From: Paenibacillus sp. MAEPY2
Lineage (GTDB): Bacteria; Bacillota; Bacilli; Paenibacillales; Paenibacillaceae
Assembly: GCF_000499205.1 (NCBI RefSeq)
Contig: NZ_AWUK01000021.1
Location: forward strand, 1 to 64,000
Length of the DNA: 64,000 nucleotides
Reading direction: 5' to 3'
Each line of letters begins with the position of its first letter. Positions within the stretch are counted from its first letter, which is position 1. This document shows, piece by piece, positions 35,501-44,164 of the stretch. The position numbers and the translations under genes were made by a program. The notes beneath the pieces are model-generated. The model did not search any database. It was not told the origin of the DNA and saw only the letters and a list, made by a program, of their open reading frames with translations.

Positions 35501-36315
35501 TGATCTTGCTGTGCTTGTAAATAAGCTTTCTCGACTTCCAGTTTCTCTTCCAAATCATTGGAGACATCCTTGAACACACTGGCAATCTGCCCAATCTCGT
35601 CGGTGGACTTCACCTGTATACGACGAATGGTTCGATAGCGACCTTTACCAAAACTGGTAATCATCATCGACACCGTATTCAGACCACGCGTAATACTAGG
35701 CAGTACCCACATAATAACCCCGAGAGCAAGCAGTAGCCCCGCAATCATGATGCCTACTGTAATCTGGACTGCTCGTGTATATGCTGCGTTAGCAACCTTA
35801 ATTTCGCTATCAATCTCCTGATCCTGAAAACGGGAGAGTGCATTTAGACTGTCCACAGCTTCCTTTTGCACAGCAAGACCCGTTGAATTCCTGTAGTTGT
35901 TACCATCTTCCGCACGTCCTTGAGACATCAAGCTGAGCTGTTTGGCGGCATAAGAATTATAAGAATTCCAAGCCACATTCACACGGTCAACCAGTTGATG
36001 CTCCGACGCACTGTCAGCCCGTTGACGAACTTCCTTAAGGTAACCTTCTCCCCGTTCCTGCATTTCCTTAAGCTCATTTTCTGCAGTGCCGGTTGAGTTA
36101 TTCGGGTTAAGCAACAAGTTAGCCAGCACTTTCGCGATATCATTAACCTCTCCACGTACGGATGAGGTGTATCTAACCTTTAAATATCGCTCCTGATACA
36201 TTTGGTCAACCTGTTTATTGCTGCTGTTCAGCCGTTCGTAGCTCACAAACGTAAGCACGATCAATATGGCCATCAGAGCGGTAAAGCCGATCAGCAGTTT
36301 ATTTCTGATTTTCAT
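32596..36315 (-). CDS. Giant hybrid histidine kinase with three receivers (RsbK-like)
   Basis: A 1239-residue membrane kinase. Two membrane helices (about 7-24 and 184-206) bracket a helical sensor region, followed by HAMP (about 207-260), GAF (about 285-435) and a long coiled coil (about 436-540). HisKA has His551 (NMSHELRTPLNS) and HATPase spans about 655-775 (DTGIGIP, TGLGLSI). Three receivers follow, with acceptors Asp901, Asp1023 and Asp1170. It matches the general plan of RsbK, which signals to the phosphatase RsbY in Bacillus cereus. It overlaps the phosphatase gene by ATGA. The first helical region could carry the Glu residues for methylation by the adjacent CheR homologue. The middle receiver lacks the usual P after the acceptor (LDLMLTDMTG). 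Confidence 0.92.
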   Translation of the reverse strand: MKIRNKLLIGFTALMAILIVLTFVSYERLNSSNKQVDQMYQERYLKVRYTSSVRGEVNDIAKVLANLLLNPNNSTGTAENELKEMQERGEGYLKEVRQRADSASEHQLVDRVNVAWNSYNSYAAKQLSLMSQGRAEDGNNYRNSTGLAVQKEAVDSLNALSRFQDQEIDSEIKVANAAYTRAVQITVGIMIAGLLLALGVIMWVLPSITRGLNTVSMMITSFGKGRYRTIRRIQVKSTDEIGQIASVFKDVSNDLEEKLEVEKAYLQAQQDQNWMSSNIARVPELLRGIGSIRQISQMFISEFTPVLGAQLGVVYLIDEEKHPDELRRYGAYAFEENEDVGKEVYRIGEGLIGQAALDMTPIIMEKTPEDYVNIGSATGSSRASGVMIYPVVFEDELIGVVELASFEGFTNLHTQLFSQLIMNLGVILNNVRRRLRVEELLRESQALTEELQVQSEELQTQQEELRRSNENLEEQTGALKRSEELLQRQQEELEHFNTELIAKTRALEEQVREVEEKNDEIEKTKTQLEQQAMQLSMTSKYKSEFLANMSHELRTPLNSLLILSQLLSENKDGNLSVKQQEYAQTIYMSGADLLKMIDEILDLSKVDAGKMDINYETVRMDELTSFVQQNFGPMANKKELSLNIEFDSNLPEWVYTDSHRVKQILRNLLSNAFKFTNRGSVSLIGRKMKMEELPGYLNTNQEYVGFTVKDTGIGIPSDKTDLIFEAFQQVDGTTSRKYGGTGLGLSISRELARLLGGAIQVESSEGVGSSFTLYLPDNHEEEIQVDEAMTEAAASSEIEQSARETWTMRSGRQMVLTSDPDSNSFMKMPQPDSPVLAQLEDDQKNLMEGDKILLIIEDDVNFAHILMDMARGRGFKAIVALQGDKGLEMARQYLPDAIILDIQLPVMDGWAILGELKSSSATRHIPVHVISVIDDMKQGLMMGAIAYLKKPSSKDSLDKAFSHIESYTENQLKRLLIVEDDEIQRKAIIELIGHDDVAITAVSTGSEALNELHSQRYDCMVLDLMLTDMTGFELLDQIRDDQYLNDLPIIIYTGKELDSKEEMKLRKYAESIIIKDVKSPERLLDETTLFLHRVEANLPEDKRRILQKLHNKETLFEGKKILLVDDDIRNVFALSSVLEGYRMDVTFAENGREALEILDKNPEIDLVLMDMMMPEMDGYEAMTRIRQIPRFEKLPIIALTAKAMKDDRGKCIEAGASDYVKKPIQTDQLLSLMRVWLYS

Positions 36316-37481
36316 TCAGCTTCGCCCCCTTTATTTAAGGTAATCCAGACCAAACATTTATCATCATCCCGCTCTTGCGGAATTTCATCATCGAAGAATA
36401 ATGCCTGCATGGCCGCTTCATCCCATTGGTGGGAGCCCGCCAGTTGTTCCTTCAGAAATGCCTGCTGCATTTCCTGGTCGCCCTGAACGGCTTCGGTTAA
36501 TCCATCCGTATACAGCGCAATGTGCCCATCACCTTCATAGTGAATCGTCTGTGGTTCAATGTCCATCTTGTCGAACAGACCGACAGGACAGCAGACGCTG
36601 TCAAACGTGGTTACACTTCCATCATGACGGAAAAAGAGTGCTGGTGGATGGCCTGCATTCACGTAGTCAATCCGCTTCATTCGAGTATCTACGACCAGAT
36701 ATATCGCTGTAAAATAGTACTGCACCAGCTGTTTTTCCAAATGCAGCTGATTAAAGCGACGATTCAGCTCCTGAATGACCTTCTCCGGGTCTACATATGT
36801 TGTAACGGTGTCTTTCAGCACGGAAGCAATGAACATCGTAAATAGTGATGAAGATATCCCATGCCCCATCATATCCAGCAGCAGAACTCCATATCTGCCT
36901 TCACCAAGCGGATACCAAGAATACAAATCACCCGCGAGTTCAAACGAAGGTTTGTAAATGGCATTAACGTGAAATAGCGGATCTTCAATAGCAGGGCTTA
37001 ACACGGCATTCTGTACCATCGCCGCAAGTTTCAGCTCATCCTGAATCCGCTGATCCCGCTCTTTATGCCAGTCCTTCTCTTGCTTCAGACGAAGCGCAAG
37101 ACGGATTCTGGCCATCAGTTCCACTTTATTGATTGGTTTGGTCACGTAATCGGATGCCCCTGCATCCAGCGCCTCAGCCAATTTCTTGGAATCTCCGATC
37201 GCAGTAACCATAATAATAGGTATGTCCTTGAGATTCTCAAATTTCTGCACAATGCTGCATGCTTCGATTCCATCCATCTCCGGCATCATCATATCTAGCA
37301 AAATCAGGTCAATATCCGACGGTTTGGGACGAAGTTCATTGTTTTCCTCCCCAATCCCTAGAACTTCAAACATCTCCATGGCAGAACTTGCCGTTACAAT
37401 GTCACGATAGTTTTCTTTTTTCAGAATTTCTCGAATGATAATGACATTCGTCGGATTGTCGTCAACAATAAGTATTCTCAT
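36312..37481 (-). CDS. Receiver-PP2C serine phosphatase (RsbY-like)
   Basis: A 389-residue response regulator. The receiver (1-130, acceptor Asp63 in LLDMMMPEMDG) is joined by a helix to a SpoIIE/RsbU-type PP2C domain (about 175-385). Metal motifs are DMMGHG, NAGHPPALF and LYTDGLTEA. When phosphorylated by a kinase it should dephosphorylate RsbV and free SigB. AAGGAG precedes the ATG. First gene of the operon; its stop overlaps the start of the large kinase, so the two are translationally coupled. Confidence 0.9.
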   Translation of the reverse strand: MRILIVDDNPTNVIIIREILKKENYRDIVTASSAMEMFEVLGIGEENNELRPKPSDIDLILLDMMMPEMDGIEACSIVQKFENLKDIPIIMVTAIGDSKKLAEALDAGASDYVTKPINKVELMARIRLALRLKQEKDWHKERDQRIQDELKLAAMVQNAVLSPAIEDPLFHVNAIYKPSFELAGDLYSWYPLGEGRYGVLLLDMMGHGISSSLFTMFIASVLKDTVTTYVDPEKVIQELNRRFNQLHLEKQLVQYYFTAIYLVVDTRMKRIDYVNAGHPPALFFRHDGSVTTFDSVCCPVGLFDKMDIEPQTIHYEGDGHIALYTDGLTEAVQGDQEMQQAFLKEQLAGSHQWDEAAMQALFFDDEIPQERDDDKCLVWITLNKGGEAE

Positions 37482-37870
37482 TTCTATCTCCTTATCTGTG
37501 GCGTCCGGGTTTGTCGATTCTTATCAGGTCCGCTAACAACCTTAATTATACAAATTTCGCATTCAAGACAGCGGTAGACATAATAATTCCTAGTCTAACT
37601 ATAATCGTATTATCAAAAAACTTCTATCAGTAAATGGCACCATCGTAGGAGAATTCCCCCGCTTGTCACCCTGTTTTTGCAGCGTTCTGATCCCGCTTCC
37701 AAACTTGCAAAAACATAGATAAGGAATGGGGATATCCCCATTCCTTATCTATGTTTTTGGTTAAGCATTCTGCATCATCAACTGTAAAACTTCTTTGATT
37801 CAAACAAAATACTCTATTCTGAAGCTTGTCCCTTGTCAGAAGGCTTCAGCTTACGTTTGTATCGGCTATG
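37482..37870. other. Intergenic region upstream of the SigB operon
   Basis: No gene is visible. It holds the perfect palindrome described next and an A/T-rich stretch (about 37540-37620) where the operon promoter should lie. I see a TATAAT-like -10 on the minus strand but no convincing -35, and no SigB site. A short stem CTGAAGC/GCTTCAG is at about 37819-37850. Confidence 0.5.
37709..37758. terminator. 50-base perfect palindrome, probable bidirectional terminator
   Basis: Bases 37709-37733 are the exact reverse complement of 37734-37758. The arms begin with five A and end with five T, so a transcript from either side would make a long stem followed by U residues. It sits between the YflT-type gene and the SigB operon. 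Confidence 0.7.
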
Positions 37871-38215
37871 CTATTCTTTCTTTTTGGCAATCACAAGCAC
37901 TTTGCCTTTATCGAGTTCACTCTCATAAAAATCTGCCTCAGCTTCGGTAAAGCCCATCGAAACAATTTTGGCCCGGAGTTCATCGCCACGGGAGCGGAAC
38001 AGATTCGCCATGGAATCAAATACGCCTTCTTCCTTAATACCAATCTCTTTGGCGTCGGCCGTATCGGCAATCCGATCTGTACGATCCTTTTCATGGGCCA
38101 GAACGAAGATATGATCAGCAAGGTATCCGGTAATCTGCAATTCTTTCACCGCTTCTACCGCTTGGACTCCGTTTTCTACCACTTTTGCATAAGCTTGCGC
38201 ATTGGTTGAATTCAT
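37871..38215 (-). CDS. YflT-type general stress protein
   Basis: A 114-residue protein of the heat-induced stress protein family (YflT, general stress protein 17M). The features are a VVENGVQAVEAVKELQITGYLADHIFVLAH domain (key part) and a C-terminal YESELDKGKVLVI. Biochemical role unknown; Bacillus members belong to the SigB regulon. ATG 38215 follows GAGGAGA (nine-base spacing); the frame continues to a GTG at 38224. A clear SigB-type promoter precedes it. Confidence 0.85.
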   Translation of the reverse strand: MNSTNAQAYAKVVENGVQAVEAVKELQITGYLADHIFVLAHEKDRTDRIADTADAKEIGIKEEGVFDSMANLFRSRGDELRAKIVSMGFTEAEADFYESELDKGKVLVIAKKKE

Positions 38216-38263
38216 CGTTTCCACTCTCCTCTGATTGATCTTCTTTATCGAGCTACTTAATAT

Positions 38264-38289
38264 ATAACCATATGATATGGGACTGAAAC
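38264..38289 (-). promoter_or_regulatory. SigB-type promoter of the YflT-type gene
   Basis: Minus strand GTTTCA (38284-38289), 14 bases, GGTTAT (38264-38269), 49 bases before the ATG. Confidence 0.65.
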
Positions 38290-38308
38290 GTTTCTGGATT
38301 AACCAATC

Positions 38309-38842
38309 CTAGGAAACTGATTCATCAAAGAGATCTATTCCTTCAATCTGATTGGAGCCTGGCTTCATATAAACTTTCAACGCCTGACTTCCCCGAAGGA
38401 ATACTTCTCCATCCTCTGCTACATAATACGGCTTGCCCAAAGCATCCCGAATGTCCTCAATATCCATATCAACCCACTCCTGATTAAGCTTCAGACGTTT
38501 CTCGGAAGCATCAATATGCACATAATTGACCACTCCTGTATCTTCGCAGAGCCCAACGGTTACATCTTTGAATTCATACTCCGGACAACCCAGATAGGGA
38601 TCATGTTCCTTATGAACCGGTTGACCTTTACTGGCTAAAATATCATCGATGCTGTCATCCAGAGAAATGTCATTCAGAGTCCGAAAATGCTGGACAGGTC
38701 CGGATCGATCAGCAGCCAGAACTATCTCTGGTGTCTCCTCTTTCGCTACCGTCCATTGCATATCATGAGCAGCGGGTACCGCTGCCGGTTGAACGGAAAA
38801 GGGAGAAATTACGCTAAACATAACAAGCAGTAGTTTCATCAT
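38309..38842 (-). CDS. Secreted hypothetical protein
   Basis: A 177-residue protein with a signal peptide (MMKLLLVMFSVISPFSV) and no recognised domain. The mature part has two similar motifs, ISLDDSIDDILASKGQPVHKE and VDMDIEDIRDALGKPYYVAE, each followed by a beta strand segment, which suggests an internal duplication of a small alpha/beta unit (SmpA/BamE-like in outline only). ATG 38842 follows AAAGGG; a GTG at 38851 is less likely. It lies 66 bases after the YtxG-like gene and may share its promoter. Confidence 0.6.
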   Translation of the reverse strand: MMKLLLVMFSVISPFSVQPAAVPAAHDMQWTVAKEETPEIVLAADRSGPVQHFRTLNDISLDDSIDDILASKGQPVHKEHDPYLGCPEYEFKDVTVGLCEDTGVVNYVHIDASEKRLKLNQEWVDMDIEDIRDALGKPYYVAEDGEVFLRGSQALKVYMKPGSNQIEGIDLFDESVS

Positions 38843-38908
38843 GATTCTCACCCTTTCTTCAGGTTCATCACCGCTCTGAAGACTTCTGTTGATTACAAAA
38901 CGGTCATG

Positions 38909-39421
38909 CTATTTCCGCATACGTTGCCATACATTAGCGGCTACATCCACATATTTCAGCCAGCTTTTTGCGCCCTTGGCATCTTCATGATATGTAGCTT
39001 CATAGGATTGCAGTGTCCGATCTGTCGATGTAGCAGGTGGCGTCTGTACTACATTCGCTACTTCTGATCGTTTACTCTGTTCACTGCTGCTGCGTTTCGT
39101 CTGAAACTTGGCCATCAGCGTGGATGATACCTGCTTTGCGGCTTCCGTCACTTCGTTCAGCACTTCCCCCAAATTTTGTACAGATTCCATAACAGGATCA
39201 ATTTGTTTCATTTTGTGCTGCACATCAACTGTAATATCATTAGCATGCCTTACTGTCTGTTTTACTTCATAACTAAGCTCATCAATGGTCTTTTGAACTT
39301 CCTGCAGTGTCTGTGACACATTGTCGAGTGAACCCTGAGCGGACTTCAAGGTACGAATTAAAAAGAATACAAGTACTGCAAATGCAATTGCAATTAAAGC
39401 CACACTAATTTGATAGATCAT
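38909..39421 (-). CDS. DUF948 (YtxG-like) stress protein
   Basis: A 170-residue protein. One membrane helix (about 4-24, ISVALIAIAFAVLVFFLI) is followed by a long coiled coil (25-110, with repeats such as LDNVSQTLQEVQKTIDELSYEV, key part) and a low-complexity tail. This is the DUF948/YtxG layout; ytxG is SigB-dependent in Bacillus subtilis. A strong SigB-type promoter lies 47-72 bases upstream. Confidence 0.8.
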   Translation of the reverse strand: MIYQISVALIAIAFAVLVFFLIRTLKSAQGSLDNVSQTLQEVQKTIDELSYEVKQTVRHANDITVDVQHKMKQIDPVMESVQNLGEVLNEVTEAAKQVSSTLMAKFQTKRSSSEQSKRSEVANVVQTPPATSTDRTLQSYEATYHEDAKGAKSWLKYVDVAANVWQRMRK

Positions 39422-39467
39422 AAAAGAACCTCACTTTCCAGTATAAATCGGTTTTGTTATTGCTTAG

Positions 39468-39493
39468 TTACCCGACCAATTCCGAGGCGAAAC
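39468..39493 (-). promoter_or_regulatory. SigB-type promoter of the YtxG-like gene
   Basis: Minus strand GTTTCG (39488-39493), 14 bases, GGGTAA (39468-39473). It is divergent from, and does not overlap, the next SigB-type site. Confidence 0.65.
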
Positions 39494-39543
39494 AAATAGA
39501 AGATGAACTGTGAAATCAGCACAACCTGGTAAAATATCACAAT

Positions 39544-39569
39544 GTTTCAACCCGAAAGGCCTCGGTTAA
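39544..39569 (+). promoter_or_regulatory. SigB-type promoter of the DUF1328 gene
   Basis: GTTTCA (39544-39549), 14 bases, GGTTAA (39564-39569), 71 bases before the ATG at 39641. Confidence 0.6.
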
Positions 39570-39640
39570 AGAACAACTACACACGGCAGTGAGACGAACA
39601 CTTCTCGCTACCCAGTTCTATAAACGAAAGGATGATACCC

Positions 39641-39805
39641 ATGTTGAAATGGTCGGTACTATTTCTAATTATTGCTCTTGTTGCAGGTATTTTCGGATTC
39701 TTCGGTATTGTTGAAGCAGCTGCTTCTATTGCCAAAGTACTCTTCTTCATCTTTGTTGTACTGTTCGTCATCTCCCTGATTACGGGACGCAGCCGAATGC
39801 GATGA
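39641..39805 (+). CDS. DUF1328 small membrane protein
   Basis: A 54-residue protein: MLKWSVLFLIIALVAGIFGF at the start, then EAAASIAKVLFFIFVVLFV and a basic end (GRSRMR). It is the two-helix DUF1328/YtjA family, often stress-linked and of unknown mechanism. AAAGGATG precedes the ATG and a SigB-type promoter lies upstream. It would be missed by a 60-residue length cut-off. Confidence 0.85.
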   Translation: MLKWSVLFLIIALVAGIFGFFGIVEAAASIAKVLFFIFVVLFVISLITGRSRMR

Positions 39806-39842
39806 ATGGGGCTTCTCCCCTTATGAACAGCACACGATACAT

Positions 39843-39883
39843 ACAAAAGCCTATCGCGCTTGCAAAAGCCGGTAGGCTTTTGT
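39843..39883 (+). terminator. Terminator of the DUF1328 gene
   Basis: Stem ACAAAAGCCTA/TAGGCTTTTGT (11 pairs) around a 19-base inner part. Confidence 0.6.
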
Positions 39884-40130
39884 GCGTTTATAGCATCTTT
39901 TTTTGCAACAATGATGCCCAAAGCAAATTACGACTTATCTCTATTATGTATTACGCTCCCTTCTCGTCTATTCCACCCCTTCTCCCCGACTAGATCATAA
40001 AAGACAGGACCATTATGACGTAGTCAACCCGGTTTTCTCCCACCGAAGTATGATATATATAGGCTCTCCTTATACCCACATATGCTCCAGTTGACACTGG
40101 AGAAACCAAGAAAATATTGTTATAATTTGT

Positions 40131-40157
40131 GTTTCACAAGTGAGCTCGCTTGGTTAC
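40131..40157 (+). promoter_or_regulatory. SigB-type promoter candidate of the SH3 protein gene
   Basis: GTTTCA (40131-40136), 15 bases, GGTTAC (40152-40157), 50 bases before the ATG. Spacing is one base longer than in the other sites. A TTGACA and a TATAAT also occur just upstream (40091-40126) but are 24 bases apart, too far for one SigA promoter. Confidence 0.4.
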
Positions 40158-40207
40158 TTTTAACACAGGACAACAAAACTACATACCTAACCGAGGAGGA
40201 AAAACAA

Positions 40208-40711
40208 ATGAAAAAAATCGTAAGTTTTGCCGCTGCTCTGACTTTGATGGGTTCCATGGCTGCTGCCGCAGGTGCTGAGGAAGCGGTTACCGGGACGGTA
40301 ACTCCAGAAACAGGAACACAGGCAACCACAACAACGCCTGCGGTTGAAGTGAACAAACCTGCTGTAGACACTGTAGAAGGCACAGCTGAGACTGTTACTG
40401 GCACAACAGAGGACACAACGGGTACGGAAGGTACTTCAACAACTACTGAAACTACAACTCCAACAACGGACGACAAAATGTTTGATGAACCTGTTGTGAA
40501 AGCAGGAGATGAGGTTCTGGTCCCTACGATGCTGCTCAACCTGTTGGAGCGCACATGGTTCTATGACACACCTAATGGCAAGCCGATCGGTGCACTGGGT
40601 TCCCAAATCATCGATACAACAGGTGAAGTTGTAGATGGATTCGACGGCGGTCAGTGGGTACAAGTATATACGTGGAAAGGCAAAGCTTGGATCCACGTTG
40701 CTATTCAATAG
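40208..40711 (+). CDS. Secreted Thr-rich protein with SH3-like domain
   Basis: A 167-residue protein. The signal peptide (MKKIVSFAAALTLMGSMAAAAGA) precedes a Thr/Glu/Val-rich low-complexity linker (about 25-100). The C-terminal 65 residues look like an SH3b domain (LLERTWFYDTPNGKPIGAL ... GGQWVQVYTWKGKAWIH, key parts). It probably binds the cell wall. GAGGAGG precedes ATG 40208; the longer frame from 40082 covers the promoter region. Confidence 0.8.
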   Translation: MKKIVSFAAALTLMGSMAAAAGAEEAVTGTVTPETGTQATTTTPAVEVNKPAVDTVEGTAETVTGTTEDTTGTEGTSTTTETTTPTTDDKMFDEPVVKAGDEVLVPTMLLNLLERTWFYDTPNGKPIGALGSQIIDTTGEVVDGFDGGQWVQVYTWKGKAWIHVAIQ

Positions 40712-40738
40712 TATCGTATAATCGTTCTAACGATAAGT

Positions 40739-40775
40739 AAAGAGGACAGCGCTCAGGCAGCGGCTGTCCTCTTTT
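40739..40775 (+). terminator. Terminator of the SH3 protein gene
   Basis: Perfect 12-pair stem AAAGAGGACAGC/GCTGTCCTCTTT with a 12-base loop and TTTT. It can also serve the minus strand. Confidence 0.8.
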
Positions 40776-40814
40776 CATTTCAAAAGCGTTTATTTCGGGT
40801 GGTCTCTCCCGGTT

Positions 40815-41705
40815 TTAAGGGCTTCCCGTAGTTCCATCTTTCATCTTAGGCTCCACATGTACATGTACATGCATAATATTATGCGAACGTTTCAATCGCT
40901 CTTCGACCCGGTCACAGATCTGATGTCCTTCGATCAGGCTCAGTCCTCCATCCACCTCAATAACCACATCCACCAATACATGACTACCATGCACACGCGC
41001 CTTCACGTCCTTGATCATCTCTACACCAGGCACCCGAGCCACAGATGATCTTAGATCTGTCAGTTCTTTCTGATCAAATCCGTCTGTCAGACGATGTGTA
41101 GAATCCCGGAAGATCTCCCATGCTGTCTTACAGATCAACAGACCAACAGCAATTGCAGCTACTTTGTCCAACCAAGGAAGACCGAATTGTGCACCGATGA
41201 TACCGATTGCAGCCCCGATGCTAACCCAAGCATCCGATCGATTATCTTTGGCTGCAGCCATCAGGGCCTGACTGTTAATTTGTTTGGCAAGACGATGATT
41301 GTAACGATATACGCCCAGCATCACCAGCGCACAGGCAACCGCAACCGCTGCTGACCACAGGTTCGGTGCAACAAAGTTCCCTTCATACCAGGAACGAACC
41401 GCTTCAACCAATACCTGCAGGCCAACCATGGCCATAATAAATGAAGCAATTAGGGCAGCGACTGTTTCCGCTCTAAAGTGACCATAGGCATGATCGGAAT
41501 CAGGCGGCTTCTGGGATATGCGAAGTCCGATCAATACAGCAACAGACGCAACAATATCTGTAAGGTTATTGAAACCATCTGCCAGCAAAGCACTGGAAGC
41601 AAATAAATATCCGCAGATCAACTTAAAAGCAGACAAGACCAGATAGGCCACAATACTGACCCAAGCCCCGCGCTCTCCTTTGCGTATTTCTTCATAGGCG
41701 TTCAA
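40815..41705 (-). CDS. Cation diffusion facilitator, manganese type (MneP-like)
   Basis: A 296-residue CDF exporter with six membrane segments and a C-terminal cytoplasmic metal domain ending in a His-rich stretch (HNIMHVHVHVEP). The transport site reads N-N-L-T-D in helix 2 (DGFNNLTDIV) and D-N-R-S-D in helix 5 (KDNRSDAWVS). This ND/DD set marks bacterial Mn-CDFs, while zinc exporters have HD/HD. It thus likely expels Mn2+, like MneP/MneS of Bacillus. The start is TTG 41705, 11 bases after AAAGGAG; the GTG at 41717 abuts the binding site. Mn supply also governs PerR activity. Confidence 0.85.
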   Translation of the reverse strand: MNAYEEIRKGERGAWVSIVAYLVLSAFKLICGYLFASSALLADGFNNLTDIVASVAVLIGLRISQKPPDSDHAYGHFRAETVAALIASFIMAMVGLQVLVEAVRSWYEGNFVAPNLWSAAVAVACALVMLGVYRYNHRLAKQINSQALMAAAKDNRSDAWVSIGAAIGIIGAQFGLPWLDKVAAIAVGLLICKTAWEIFRDSTHRLTDGFDQKELTDLRSSVARVPGVEMIKDVKARVHGSHVLVDVVIEVDGGLSLIEGHQICDRVEERLKRSHNIMHVHVHVEPKMKDGTTGSP

Positions 41706-41779
41706 ACCGGGCGACACTCCTTTAACGTTTCGTATTACGGTTGTTCCATGTTACCAAATGCGTCCTGTGTGGGTCTATA

Positions 41780-41855
41780 GAAACAGTGTTGCCAAGCTGC
41801 ATTGCTGTAGGGGAGCCGAAACAAAGTTGCCAGACCGCAGCGCTGTAGACGAAGA
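41780..41855. repeat. Two imperfect 38-base direct repeats
   Basis: Units at 41780-41817 and 41818-41855 both begin GAAACA, share GTTGCCA and GCTGTAG, and agree at most other positions. They lie in the non-coding gap between the CDF gene and the 62-residue gene. No function is evident. Confidence 0.5.
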
Positions 41856-41996
41856 GAAAAAATGTTGGCCCAGTCAAAAAAGTGAAGGATTTCAGCATTT
41901 TATCAGGTTGCCCTTGTGGGGCTTTTGTAAAACGTATAAAATGAGTACATCCCGTCCAATTTGGACGGCTTACTGTAAGACCGGGAGGGAATAACG

Positions 41997-42185
41997 ATGA
42001 GCGATAATACTGAACCGAAAAAAGTCAGTTTGCAGGATGCCATACGCCAAAAACTGGCGCAGAAGAAAGAACAGGCAAACACAGGTAACCAATCCAGTGC
42101 CTATTTTGAAGGCGGCCCCAAAGCAATGAAGAGCCAGAACAACAAAAAGCCTAACAACCAACGCCGCCGTACAGGCGGGTCATAG
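41997..42185 (+). CDS. Small disordered basic protein
   Basis: A 62-residue hydrophilic protein. A short helix (VSLQDAIRQKLAQKKEQ) is followed by an N/Q/K/R-rich disordered tail ending NNQRRRTGGS. Not recognised; possibly nucleic-acid or spore associated. GGGAGGG precedes the ATG and a terminator follows, which supports expression. Confidence 0.6.
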   Translation: MSDNTEPKKVSLQDAIRQKLAQKKEQANTGNQSSAYFEGGPKAMKSQNNKKPNNQRRRTGGS

Positions 42186-42247
42186 ACCGTAAGAAGCTCT
42201 TGTATGAGATGTTTCTAAGGTTACAGGATCACCCTGTATGACCAAAA

Positions 42248-42290
42248 AAAAGAACCGCAGGCCCTCCACTGGAGAGCTTGCGGTTCTTTT
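42248..42290. terminator. Bidirectional terminator
   Basis: Stem AAAAGAACCGCAGGC/GCTTGCGGTTCTTTT (one G-T pair), with an A run before and a T run after, between the convergent 62-residue and ABC-F genes. Confidence 0.85.
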
Positions 42291-42324
42291 AGTTCCATAC
42301 GCAATGTAAACAGATTAGCTTATC

Positions 42325-43965
<1,641 letters not shown>

Positions 43966-44056
43966 TTATTTAATATTCTGCATACTGCATGAATAGCAAC
44001 TAATTTAATCATGGATTCAATATCCCGTAGCCTATTCTGGCACCATATTATAACAC

Positions 44057-44093
44057 AAAAAAGCGGCAAATTCGAAAATTGGCCGCTTTTTAA
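44057..44093. terminator. Bidirectional terminator of the NAPE-PLD-like gene
   Basis: Stem AAAAAAGCGGC/GCCGCTTTTT with a 14-base inner part. The T run is strongest on the minus strand. Confidence 0.8.
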
Positions 44094-44164
44094 TCGCTAA
44101 AGATTTGGTAAATGTACCGTTCATGCGGGTATACCCTTACATTAGCATATCTAGCTCACTTTTG

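Noticed and set aside
40091..40126. TTGACA and TATAAT before the SH3 gene as a SigA promoter
   Set aside because: The two boxes are 24 bases apart, too far for one promoter.
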